From NCBI GenBank assembly GCA_039809125.1, contig JBDHUM010000021.1, forward strand, positions 1-15,688: 15,688 bases of DNA, read 5' to 3'. Below the pieces are notes generated by a model. That model did not search any database. It worked only from the letters and a program-made list of their open reading frames with translations, and was not told where the DNA came from. Source of the DNA: SZUA-359 sp039809125 (lineage in GTDB: Bacteria > Patescibacteriota > Saccharimonadia > Saccharimonadales > Saccharimonadaceae). The stretch's first letter is position 1, and every line of letters begins with the position of its first letter. This document shows positions 6,650 through 12,975 of this stretch, piece by piece. Made by a program: the position numbers and the translations under genes.

Positions 6650-6798
6650 AAAAGTGCTCCTGAATGTTAACAATAAAAAAATCCGCCGTTTTTGGCGGGC
6701 TGATCAGTACTTTTTTGATGTGTCTACAAAACACGGAGCAAACCGCCAGATGATCTGTCGGTAAACCAATAGGCTCGTATATTATTGTATCTAATCAC
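6649..6798 (-). promoter_or_regulatory. Attenuator-like 5' leader or terminated small RNA
   Basis: The predicted minus-strand transcript from about 6798 carries, in order, a hairpin at 6743-6761 (3 bp, one A-G mismatch, 4 bp, loop UCA), a small GUGU/ACAC hairpin at 6720-6734, and an intrinsic terminator at 6675-6698. The first hairpin contains GGCGG (6743-6747). That element can pair instead with the CCGCC arm of the terminator (6694-6698), so the two states are mutually exclusive. This is the logic of an antiterminator. No T-box, PyrR or known riboswitch consensus is apparent. The structures are read by eye and their energies were not computed. Confidence 0.4.
6675..6698 (-). terminator. Intrinsic terminator inside the leader of the 64-aa gene
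   Basis: On the minus strand CCGCC (6698-6694), loop AAAAAC, GGCGG (6687-6683), one A, then seven T. This is a standard Rho-independent terminator, but it lies between the promoter and the coding start rather than after a gene. Confidence 0.7.
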
Positions 6799-6804
6799 AA
6801 TCTC

Positions 6805-6833
6805 ATTATATCACACTAGACAATTAAACGCAA
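6805..6833 (-). promoter_or_regulatory. Promoter of the 64-aa gene leader
   Basis: The minus strand shows TTGCGT (6833-6828), a 17-nt spacer and a perfect TATAAT (6810-6805). The predicted start is near 6798, about 150 nt before the coding start. It is back-to-back with the plus-strand promoter at 6860-6868. Confidence 0.55.
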
Positions 6834-6859
6834 GTGGATGTACTTGCATGAGATGAGAA

Positions 6860-6868
6860 TGCTATACT
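6860..6868 (+). promoter_or_regulatory. Extended -10 promoter, leaderless start of the 86-aa membrane protein
   Basis: TGC-TATACT followed by ATGACT and then ATG 6875. The 6-nt spacing matches the other leaderless genes and favours the second ATG over the one at 6869, which would lie directly against the box. Confidence 0.55.
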
Positions 6869-6874
6869 ATGACT

Positions 6875-7135
6875 ATGAAAAACACCCAGCAAAACCCGTT
6901 TTCAGAAACTGAAAAACGATTTATTCACGAAATTATACGTGAACGAAACACAGTATTGAAAAAATTTCCGCTTTTGTTTACGATGCTCGGAGCTTTCGGC
7001 CTCGTCGCAACTTTTTACGGCTTTGAGCACATTATTGACAACATCCCATTGCTTGTCGATAATCCGATCCTTTTACTACTCATTGGTATTCTAACACTGA
7101 CACTTACCGGAACTCTTTATAAAAAACTTGGCTAA
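6875..7135 (+). CDS. Small membrane protein with two predicted helices
   Basis: I do not recognise a named family. The 86-aa chain starts with a charged amphipathic segment (about 1-30, FSETEKRFIHEIIRERNTVLKKF). Two hydrophobic helices follow at about 33-51 (LLFTMLGAFGLVATFYGF) and 58-81 (LLVDNPILLLLIGILTLTLTG), and it ends in a short basic tail YKKLG. With positive charges on both ends, both termini probably lie in the cytoplasm. It is encoded alone on the plus strand, divergent from the 64-aa gene and convergent with rpsI, and has its own promoter and a strong terminator, so it is a real transcription unit. ATG 6875 is chosen from promoter spacing; ATG 6869 would add only two residues. The function is unknown. 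Confidence 0.75.
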   Translation: MKNTQQNPFSETEKRFIHEIIRERNTVLKKFPLLFTMLGAFGLVATFYGFEHIIDNIPLLVDNPILLLLIGILTLTLTGTLYKKLG

Positions 7136-7145
7136 TGTATAAATC

Positions 7146-7186
7146 AAAAAAATACTCCTTGGTTGCAGTACCAGGGAGTATTTTTT
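7146..7186. terminator. Bidirectional intrinsic terminator
   Basis: An 11-bp stem (7152-7162 with 7171-7181, one G-U pair) around an 8-nt loop, with a run of A on the left and of T on the right. It therefore ends both the plus-strand membrane gene and the minus-strand ribosomal/rpoA operon after rpsI. Confidence 0.88.
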
Positions 7187-7206
7187 GATGGAACAAATGA
7201 TCGAAG

Positions 7207-7599
7207 CTAACGTTTCGAGTATTGTTCGCGCTTTCGAGCACTGCGAAGACCGTACTTTTTGCGTTCTTTTTCGCGTGAATCTCGGCGGAGTAACTCAGCC
7301 TTTTTGAGTGTCGAGCGAAGATCGGGTGCGTCAACCGTTATCGCTTTCGCGATCGCCATTTTGATAGCGTCAACCTGACCGCTTTGACCACCACCACTTA
7401 CCAAAATCGAAACATCAAACTCTTGTTGTTTGCCGACGAGTGCGAGTGGGTCAGTAACCTCAGCTAATAACGTTTTGTTACCGGTCAAGTATTCAGCCGC
7501 TGTCTTGCCGTTAATAGTAACGTTGCCTTTGCCTTTTATTAGGCGGGCACGGGCCGTAGCACTTTTGCGTCGGCCTAGTCCATATGCATATTTAGCCAT
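7207..7599 (-). CDS. rpsI: 30S ribosomal protein S9 (uS9)
   Basis: S9 sits in the head of the small subunit, and its C-terminal tail reaches the P-site tRNA. The 130-aa length matches bacterial S9. The start YAYGLGRRKSATARARL, the middle segment VSGGGQSGQVDAIKMAIAKAI and the basic tail RKKYGLRSARKREQYSKR are all typical, and the terminal Lys-Arg that contacts tRNA is present. The ATG overlaps the rplM stop as TAATG, with a GAGG sequence upstream inside rplM. It is the last gene of the operon, followed by the bidirectional terminator. Confidence 0.97.
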   Translation of the reverse strand: MAKYAYGLGRRKSATARARLIKGKGNVTINGKTAAEYLTGNKTLLAEVTDPLALVGKQQEFDVSILVSGGGQSGQVDAIKMAIAKAITVDAPDLRSTLKKAELLRRDSREKERKKYGLRSARKREQYSKR

Positions 7600-8030
7600 T
7601 ATGCTACCTCTACTTTCTCAGGTTTCTGTGCCTCATGAGCATGCTCATTACCAGAGAACACCTTTAGTCGTTTCATGCGCTCTGGGAGAAGCTTGTTCTT
7701 TGGCAACATGCCTTTTACTGCTTCTTCGATAATTGATTCCGGAGTTTTTCGACGTACTTCTTCTAGTCGAGCTTCTTTAATTCCACCAGGGAAACCGCTA
7801 TGTCGGAAGTAAGATTTTTGGCGCTCTTTTGCGCCGGTTACTAGCGTTTCGGCGGCGTTAATGACAATAACGTAATCACCGCCATCTACGTGAGGGGTGT
7901 AACTTGGTTTGTATTTGCCGATCAAATACTTGGCAATCTCGGTGGACAGACGGCCGAGTGGTGCGCTTGTGGCGTCGACTAATACCCAGCGTCGTGAAAC
8001 ATCTGCCGGTTTTTGAGAAAATGTTTTCAT
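7599..8030 (-). CDS. rplM: 50S ribosomal protein L13 (uL13)
   Basis: L13 is an early-assembly protein of the large subunit. It is 143 aa, the standard size. Recognisable blocks are RRWVLVDATSAPLGRLSTEIAKYLIGK near the start, HVDGGDYVIVINAAE, the FRHSGFPGGIKE loop and ESIIEEAVKGMLPKNKLLPERMKRLKVFSGNEHAH near the end. Both ends overlap neighbours by TAATG (rplQ stop/own start; own stop/rpsI start), so rplQ, rplM and rpsI are probably translationally coupled. The rplM-rpsI pair is attached directly behind rplQ, as in many Gram-positive-type gene orders. Confidence 0.97.
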   Translation of the reverse strand: MKTFSQKPADVSRRWVLVDATSAPLGRLSTEIAKYLIGKYKPSYTPHVDGGDYVIVINAAETLVTGAKERQKSYFRHSGFPGGIKEARLEEVRRKTPESIIEEAVKGMLPKNKLLPERMKRLKVFSGNEHAHEAQKPEKVEVA

Positions 8031-8419
8031 TACTTCTTCTCCTTTTTTGGCATTGGTTTAAGTTCGTCAACAAACGAAAGCTCAGCCATCTGTGCGGCGT
8101 CGCCGACGCGCACTCGTGTGCGCGTAACACGCACATGACCACTATCGCGTCCCTTGAGTTGTGGAGCAATCTGGTCGACGAGTTTACTCGCAGCGCTCTG
8201 TGTACTAAGCCCAGCAATGACTGCTCGACGATTAGCTAAATCGTCGCGCTTTGCCTTCGTAATTAGTTTTTCGATATAGCGAACAGTCTCTTTTGCCTTG
8301 GGAAGTGTCGTTTCGATACGCTCTTCCACCACCAGACTAGTAGCGAGACCTTTTAATAGTGCGCGGCGCTGATCGCGCTCACGTCCAAATTTTCGCCCTT
8401 TGTATCCGTGTCGATGCAT
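8030..8419 (-). CDS. rplQ: 50S ribosomal protein L17 (bL17)
   Basis: L17 lies near the peptide exit tunnel of the large subunit. The 129-aa protein begins with the family signature MHRHGYKGRKFGRERDQRRA and LLKGLATSLVVEERIETT, then AKETVRYIEKLITKAKR. The C-terminal part RDSGHVRVTRTRVRVGDAAQMAELSFVDEL is also typical. The ATG overlaps the rpoA stop (TAATG), matching the classic rpoA-rplQ order of the alpha operon. Confidence 0.97.
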   Translation of the reverse strand: MHRHGYKGRKFGRERDQRRALLKGLATSLVVEERIETTLPKAKETVRYIEKLITKAKRDDLANRRAVIAGLSTQSAASKLVDQIAPQLKGRDSGHVRVTRTRVRVGDAAQMAELSFVDELKPMPKKEKK

Positions 8420-9342
8420 TATAGTTCCAATTCTACTAGCTTGTCTTTCACTTCATCGAGCGCTTTCGACCCAAAGCCTTTTAGTTCGCGAAGATCTTGT
8501 TCGCTTAGTGTGACAAGATCGTGAACAGTGTGAATTTCATTATTAACTAGTGCATTTGCTGTTCGTGCTGATAAGTTGAGCTCTTCAATTGGCATGTTGA
8601 GCTTGTCGTCACCTTCATCATCATTCAAACCAGGGGCTGGCAATGATGCAACGGTGGTTGAGCCGGCAAGCGCAGTATACTGATTAACTAAAATCGCTGC
8701 AGCTTCCTCAAAGGCATCTCGTGGTGAGATTGCTCCATTAGTTTCAACAGTAATTTCGAGGCGATCAAGGTTGGTTTCTTGGCCAACACGAGTGTTTTCG
8801 ATCTTGTAGCGAACGCGCAGTACAGGACTAAACATTGAGTCAATAGCGATCATGTCGCTATGTAGGCGTTCGCTGCTCGATTCCTCAATCGTACGATAAC
8901 CGCGACCAGCTTCAATGACAAGATCAATAACAACTGACTTTTTTGGATCATCAACTGTGCAAATAACATGTTTCGGATTGATGATCTCGATGTCGGCAGT
9001 AGTCTTGATATCGGCTGCTGTAATTTCACCGGCACCTTTTTTCTCGATACGAACCTCTACGGGATCGTCACTGTGTGAAAGCACATTAACTCCCTTAAGG
9101 TTCAACATGATATCTACAACATCTTCTTTTATACCCTCCACAGAAGTAAACTCGTGGGTGGCACCCTCAATACGAAAAGCCACAATTGCGCCGCCGCGAA
9201 TGCTCGATAATAGCACGCGTCGCAAACTATTGCCAAGGGTATTGCCGTAACCGGCATAGAGCGGTTCGATCACAAACGTCGAAGTGTTTTCGCTCACATC
9301 GTCTACTCGTGAAAGCGCTGGGTTATGAATTATTTTGGTCAT
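8419..9342 (-). CDS. rpoA: DNA-directed RNA polymerase subunit alpha
   Basis: Alpha nucleates assembly of RNA polymerase, and its C-terminal domain contacts UP elements and activators. The 307-aa chain has the N-terminal dimerisation domain with FVIEPLYAGYGNTLGNSLRRVLLSSI (about 23-48) and HEFTSVEGIKEDVVDIMLNLK. An acidic linker follows around 235-247 (NDDEGDDKL). The C-terminal domain with helix-hairpin-helix features (IEELNLSARTANALVNN, LRELKGFGSKALDEVKDKL) runs to the end. It is slightly shorter than E. coli alpha (329 aa). It lies 21 bp after rpsD, with AAGGAGA upstream of the ATG. Confidence 0.98.
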   Translation of the reverse strand: MTKIIHNPALSRVDDVSENTSTFVIEPLYAGYGNTLGNSLRRVLLSSIRGGAIVAFRIEGATHEFTSVEGIKEDVVDIMLNLKGVNVLSHSDDPVEVRIEKKGAGEITAADIKTTADIEIINPKHVICTVDDPKKSVVIDLVIEAGRGYRTIEESSSERLHSDMIAIDSMFSPVLRVRYKIENTRVGQETNLDRLEITVETNGAISPRDAFEEAAAILVNQYTALAGSTTVASLPAPGLNDDEGDDKLNMPIEELNLSARTANALVNNEIHTVHDLVTLSEQDLRELKGFGSKALDEVKDKLVELEL

Positions 9343-9363
9343 ACTTTAAATCTCCTTACCCTT

Positions 9364-9981
9364 TTATCGTGAGTAGTACTCAACAATGAGTTGTTCGTTA
9401 ATATCTGGTTCGGCTTCTTCGCGTTTTGGCAAACCGGTTACTTGAATAGTTAGCTTCTTAACGTCTCCCTTTAGCCAGCTTAATGGCTGCTGTGAGACGT
9501 TGGCGGAAACATTATCCATATCGCCAAAATAGCCTGATTTCGTGCTTTTTGTACGAACAGTAATGATGTCGCCAGCCTTAACGCGAATTGATGGTATGTC
9601 TACGCGACGGCCATTAAGTTCGAAATGTCCGTGGCTTACCAGCTGGCGTGCGCCTCGGCGTGATACAGCAAAACCAGCACGGTAAACTGTATTGTCAAGT
9701 CGTCTTTCGAGTAGTTGCAAGAGATTTTCGCCGCTTAGGCCTGGTTGACGAGTGGCTTCATTCATTAGTTTTGCAAACTGCTTTTCAAGTAGTCCATATG
9801 CTCGACGTACTTTCTGCTTTTCGCGTAACTGGGTTTGGTACATGCTTGGCTTATTGGCGCGTCCGTGAGCGTGTTCACCTGGGATACCACTTTTTCGAGC
9901 CATAATTTTATGTGCTTTAGGATGGAGTGCGTACCCTTCTCTTCGACTTTGCTTCACTATTGGGGATGTGTCTCGTGCCAT
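9364..9981 (-). CDS. rpsD: 30S ribosomal protein S4 (uS4)
   Basis: S4 initiates assembly of the 30S body and carries the original S4 RNA-binding domain. Of 205 aa, the S4 domain is clear at about 93-155 (LLQLLERRLDNTVYRAGFAVSRRGARQLVSHGHFELNGRRVDIPS). The N-terminal part contains no cysteine cluster, so this is the zinc-free form. The C-terminus INEQLIVEYYSR is the usual one. The start is 1 bp after the rpsK stop (TAG-c-ATG). In E. coli S4 represses its own operon; no such RNA pseudoknot was identified here. Confidence 0.97.
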   Translation of the reverse strand: MARDTSPIVKQSRREGYALHPKAHKIMARKSGIPGEHAHGRANKPSMYQTQLREKQKVRRAYGLLEKQFAKLMNEATRQPGLSGENLLQLLERRLDNTVYRAGFAVSRRGARQLVSHGHFELNGRRVDIPSIRVKAGDIITVRTKSTKSGYFGDMDNVSANVSQQPLSWLKGDVKKLTIQVTGLPKREEAEPDINEQLIVEYYSR

Positions 9982-9982
9982 G

Positions 9983-10384
9983 CTATGCTCTCCTTACCTT
10001 TCGCGGACGGACACCACCGTGCGGCACGGATGTTACGTCGTGAATTGATTCAATCGCAATGTCAAATGAGCTAACGGCTCTGATAGCCGAATCACGACCA
10101 AGACCAACACCTTTTACAAAAACATCCACTGCCTTAACACCATAATTTGCTTTTGCAAGTTCAGCTGCTTTTTCTGCAGCCACTTGAGATGCGTAGGCGG
10201 TACCTTTTTTGCTACCACGAAATCCGCAGGCACCTGCACTCGATGCTGCTAAGACATTGCCTTTTTTATCGGCAAATGTGACGATTGTATTATTAAATGA
10301 CGCATGAATATGCATTTGTCCCGTAGGCACGGAACGGCGCTGTTTTTTCTTTGGTGAGCTAGTTTGCGGTGTAGCTTCTGCCAT
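9983..10384 (-). CDS. rpsK: 30S ribosomal protein S11 (uS11)
   Basis: S11 forms part of the 30S platform next to the mRNA exit. The 133-aa protein has the core GQMHIHASFNNTIVTFADKKGNVLAASSAGACGFRGSKKGTAYASQVAAEKAA and the end VTSVPHGGVRPRKVRRA. The start is set at ATG 10384, which has GGAAG 6 nt upstream. An in-frame TTG two codons earlier lies against the Shine-Dalgarno sequence and is unlikely. The first 18 residues are a lysine-rich, probably flexible tail. Confidence 0.97.
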   Translation of the reverse strand: MAEATPQTSSPKKKQRRSVPTGQMHIHASFNNTIVTFADKKGNVLAASSAGACGFRGSKKGTAYASQVAAEKAAELAKANYGVKAVDVFVKGVGLGRDSAIRAVSSFDIAIESIHDVTSVPHGGVRPRKVRRA

Positions 10385-10405
10385 TTTCAACTTCCTTTCC
10401 TTACC

Positions 10406-10792
10406 TTATGTCTTTGTTGCTGCTTTAGGTTGTGCACCGCCAACGGCAATCGCTTTACCCTTACGAGTTCGTGCATTCGTACGAGTACGTTGGCCGCGCG
10501 TCGGTAGTTTCGCCTTGTGGCGTAAACCGCGATACGCATTGATATCTTTTAATCGTTTGATGTTATTTGATACCAAGCGCTGGAGATCGCCTTCGACCGT
10601 AAAATCTTGGTCGATAACTTGACGAATATTCTGCTCTTCAGCCTCGGTGAGATCTTTCACCCGAGTGGTCGGCTCAATTTTGGCCGCCGCAAGGATGGTC
10701 GATGCGTGCTTGGGGCCAATGCCGTAAATATACGTCAAAGCCACCCGCACTTGTTTCTCAGCGGGGATTACTACCCCAGAGATTCGAGCCAT
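10406..10792 (-). CDS. rpsM: 30S ribosomal protein S13 (uS13)
   Basis: S13 lies in the head of the small subunit and bridges to the large subunit and the P-site tRNA. At 128 aa it has the start MARISGVVIPAEKQVRVALTYIYGIGP, the helix-two-turn-helix region and the conserved RGLRHKAKLPTRGQRTRTNARTRKG. A short tail (AIAVGGAQPKAATKT) extends beyond the E. coli end. Only weak purine-rich sequence (AGGCAGGG) precedes the ATG. It lies 46 bp after rpmJ. Confidence 0.97.
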   Translation of the reverse strand: MARISGVVIPAEKQVRVALTYIYGIGPKHASTILAAAKIEPTTRVKDLTEAEEQNIRQVIDQDFTVEGDLQRLVSNNIKRLKDINAYRGLRHKAKLPTRGQRTRTNARTRKGKAIAVGGAQPKAATKT

Positions 10793-10838
10793 GCTTAACC
10801 CTGCCTTTCAAAGTTAGTTATGAAACAAATGCTAGACA

Positions 10839-10955
10839 CTAGCCTTGTCTCTGCTTATTCTTAGGTTTTTTCTTGTTGATGACACGGAGTCGCCCCTTGC
10901 GGCGGACCAGCTGATCATCGGGACTGATCTTTTTGACACTCGCACGAACTTTCAT
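10839..10955 (-). CDS. rpmJ: 50S ribosomal protein L36 (bL36), zinc-free form
   Basis: A 38-aa protein of the large subunit. It aligns end to end with the bacterial L36 pattern, from MKVRASVKKI to KPKNKQRQG. The four zinc ligands of the C+ form (Cys11, Cys14, Cys27, His33) are replaced by Ser11, Asp14, Asn27 and Asn33, so this copy cannot bind zinc. AAGGAGA is placed about 9-10 nt before the ATG. The standard infA-rpmJ-rpsM order confirms the identity. Confidence 0.95.
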   Translation of the reverse strand: MKVRASVKKISPDDQLVRRKGRLRVINKKKPKNKQRQG

Positions 10956-10970
10956 GAGTGCACATCTCCT

Positions 10971-11018
10971 TCAGGAAAAACCTGATTATTTCTGAAACCG
11001 AAGACAAACATTTTCGGT
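10971..11018 (-). other. Two small hairpins in the infA-rpmJ gap
   Basis: The 76-bp gap between infA and rpmJ is among the longest inside the alpha cluster. On the minus strand it holds ACCGAA/TTCGGT (11018-10997, 6 bp) and then TCAGG-UUUUU-CCUGA (10985-10971), whose 3' arm abuts the rpmJ Shine-Dalgarno sequence. No terminal T-run follows, so neither is a terminator. They could affect rpmJ translation or RNA processing, or be chance. Confidence 0.35.
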
Positions 11019-11031
11019 ATCTTCTTGATAT

Positions 11032-11280
11032 TTATGCGGCCGCATCATTGCTGCGGTCATCTTTTGCGCGGAATACGATTCTACCCTTCGTTAGATCGTA
11101 AGGAGTTAACTCGACTTCCACGATATCGCCCGGTACCAAACGAATGTAGTGCTTGCGCATTTTACCGCTGATATGGGCGATGATACTTAGGCCGTTCTCT
11201 AGTTCGACTTTAAACTGCGTATTAGGCAGTGCTTCCACTACCTTACCGCGGAGTTTAATGACTTCCTTTTGACTCGCCAT
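11032..11280 (-). CDS. infA: Translation initiation factor IF-1
   Basis: IF-1 binds the A site of the 30S subunit during initiation. The 82-aa OB-fold protein shows the family path EVIKLRGKVVEALPNTQFKVELENGL, IIAHISGKMRKHYIRLVPGD and VEVELTPYDLTKGRIVFR. It is about ten residues longer than E. coli IF-1 because of an acidic/alanine tail (DDRSNDAAA). A promoter lies close upstream (11295-11323), giving a leader of only about 8 nt with no Shine-Dalgarno sequence. infA appears to head the infA-rpmJ-rpsM-rpsK-rpsD-rpoA-rplQ-rplM-rpsI unit. map and adk, often found just before infA, are missing. Confidence 0.97.
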   Translation of the reverse strand: MASQKEVIKLRGKVVEALPNTQFKVELENGLSIIAHISGKMRKHYIRLVPGDIVEVELTPYDLTKGRIVFRAKDDRSNDAAA

Positions 11281-11294
11281 AGATACAATTATTC

Positions 11295-11323
11295 ATTATA
11301 GCGAAAAACACTACAGAAGTAAA
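11295..11323 (-). promoter_or_regulatory. Promoter of the infA-rpsI operon
   Basis: The minus strand has TTTACT (11323-11318), 17 nt, then a perfect TATAAT (11300-11295). The predicted start is near 11288, 8 nt before the infA ATG. It lies in the 119-bp gap after secY, where no clear terminator is visible, so read-through from secY is also possible. Confidence 0.55.
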
Positions 11324-11399
11324 TAACAAAAGTGATTGAAGTATGCGCATCTGAGAATACGAGCAGTAATGCTGCCCGCATAGCCCTTAAGAGAGGTTG

Positions 11400-12809
11400 C
11401 TACTTGTAATCGTCGTACGTCACCATCAATGCTCGAGAGTTGATTTGGCGCAGAGTTTCAAGACCGACAGTGACCACAATGAGTAGACCAGTACCGCCGA
11501 TAGCTAGATTGGCAGCTTGAATACCAAGTTTGACAAAAATAAACTCAATTACAAAGGGCAAAACAGCAATAAGACCAAGCGCGATAGAGCCAAACAGAAT
11601 CAATCGATTAACGGTTCTACTAAGATATTTTTCTGTTTGCAAACCAGGGCGTACTCCTTCGATAAACCCGCCTTGTTTTTGCAGGTTTTCGGCGATCTCA
11701 TTACTGTTGAATACGATTCCGGTATAAAAATAGGTAAAAAGGATCACTAAAACAAAGTAAGCAGCCGGATAGATGAATACACCCCAGTCGCCAGATGCAA
11801 AGTTAGCCGCTTGTGGTGCCTGAAACCAGCTAACTAGCTTATTAGCAATATCGGTATACTGAGGGTTATTTGTTGCCTTAAGTACCTGCCCAATGAAAGC
11901 AGGCAAACTAAGAAAAGCAACTGCAAAAATTACAGGAATAACTCCTGCTGCAATTAGCTTGACTGGCAAAATGCTCTTAATACCACCGTATGCACTATTT
12001 CCGCTAACGCGCTTTGCGTAATTGATTGTGATAATCCTCTGTGCTTCATTTATCTTTACTAGAAGATAGAGAATAATCAAGGCTAACGCACCGACACCGA
12101 GCACTACCCAAAACGTTGTCGGATTGAGCGGAACGTCAAACCAACCGAGTACACTCAATTTACCAGCACTGGTGTCGAAAAGAGAGGAGATAATGGTTCC
12201 GAGTGTTTGAGGAAGCTGACTGATAATACCGGCAAAAATTAGCAAAGAGATACCATTGCCAATACCCTGCTCAGTTATCAGTTCTCCTAACCACATTAAG
12301 AGTACGGAGCCAGCTGTCATAGCTGTGACAGCCACTACCCACTCCATGATTGATGATTCTGATAGTACGGTCGTACTGCCCGCCAACACTGTTTGGCGTA
12401 AGATGTAAATGAAAGCAATAGACTGAATTACTGCTAACGGCACCGATATAATACGAGTCCATTGGTTGATCTTGCGTCGCCCAGATTCGCCGTCTTTGTG
12501 TAGTTCCTCAAGTCGAGGGACTACCTTAGTGAGCAATTGCGTGATAATACTAGCCGTAATAAACGGACTGAGTCCAACCAATACAATTGATAGGCTGGCG
12601 AGTGCACCACCAGAGAGTAAGTTCAAAAAACCGCCAAAGTCGCTACTACTTACCATGTTATTGATGATGTCCTGCAGCTGAGTTGGTTCAGCGAGTGGAA
12701 CAGGTACGTGCGCCAAAAAACGATAGGCAATAATTAGACCGAGTACGACAGCAAGCCGTTTTTGCATGTCTTTATTTTTGAGCGATCGAAAAACTATTTT
12801 CCAGTTCAT
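11400..12809 (-). CDS. secY: Protein translocase subunit SecY
   Basis: SecY forms the protein-conducting channel in the cytoplasmic membrane, with SecE and SecG, and is used by SecA and the signal recognition particle. The 469-aa chain has the ten-helix pattern. It starts with MNWKIVFRSLKNKDMQKRLAVVLGLIIAYR, followed by the plug/loop region HVPVPLAEP and LLSGGALASLSIVLVGLSPFITASIITQLL. Further landmarks are GNGISLLIFAGII, the cytoplasmic loop with INYAKRVSG, and NLQKQGGFIEGVRPG before helix 9. AAGG lies 4 nt before the ATG. It has lost its usual direct link to rplO: a plus-strand gene and a minus-strand terminator lie between, and candidate promoters are at 12839-12864. Confidence 0.97.
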   Translation of the reverse strand: MNWKIVFRSLKNKDMQKRLAVVLGLIIAYRFLAHVPVPLAEPTQLQDIINNMVSSSDFGGFLNLLSGGALASLSIVLVGLSPFITASIITQLLTKVVPRLEELHKDGESGRRKINQWTRIISVPLAVIQSIAFIYILRQTVLAGSTTVLSESSIMEWVVAVTAMTAGSVLLMWLGELITEQGIGNGISLLIFAGIISQLPQTLGTIISSLFDTSAGKLSVLGWFDVPLNPTTFWVVLGVGALALIILYLLVKINEAQRIITINYAKRVSGNSAYGGIKSILPVKLIAAGVIPVIFAVAFLSLPAFIGQVLKATNNPQYTDIANKLVSWFQAPQAANFASGDWGVFIYPAAYFVLVILFTYFYTGIVFNSNEIAENLQKQGGFIEGVRPGLQTEKYLSRTVNRLILFGSIALGLIAVLPFVIEFIFVKLGIQAANLAIGGTGLLIVVTVGLETLRQINSRALMVTYDDYK

Positions 12810-12838
12810 ACTACCTTATTTCGTGCCTCGTTTATTTA

Positions 12839-12864
12839 ACTATACTGTATTTCTACTAAGTATA
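12839..12864 (-). promoter_or_regulatory. Candidate secY promoter (two possible -10 boxes)
   Basis: On the minus strand TATACT (12864-12859) and TATAGT (12844-12839) lie 50 and 30 nt before the secY ATG. The -35 matches are weak. They follow the terminator at 12881-12910, which supports independent transcription of secY. Confidence 0.45.
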
Positions 12865-12880
12865 CTACAATCGATGGTGA

Positions 12881-12910
12881 ATAAAAACCCGTGCACAGAG
12901 GGGTGCAAGG
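12881..12910 (-). terminator. Minus-strand intrinsic terminator between the inserted gene and secY
   Basis: On the minus strand a stem of TGCAC/GTGCA (12907-12903 with 12896-12892), extended by two C-G pairs after one mismatch, with loop CCCTCT. It is followed by GTTTTTAT. It would stop transcripts coming from rplO through the opposite gene, just before secY. The plus-strand reading has no T-run. Confidence 0.65.
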
Positions 12911-12919
12911 AAAGCATTC

Positions 12920-12947
12920 CTGACTATCTATTAAGCTATGGTATGAT
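12920..12947 (+). promoter_or_regulatory. Promoter of the inserted secreted-protein gene
   Basis: CTGACT (12920-12925), a 16-nt spacer and TATGAT (12942-12947). The predicted start near 12954 gives a 22-nt leader holding the GGAGG ribosome binding site (12966-12970). Confidence 0.45.
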
Positions 12948-12975
12948 GAAGACGTTACGTTAAGTGGAGGACTAT

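Noticed and set aside
7876..8217. Minus-strand frame overlapping rplQ and rplM.
   Set aside because: Out-of-frame reading of two certain ribosomal genes.
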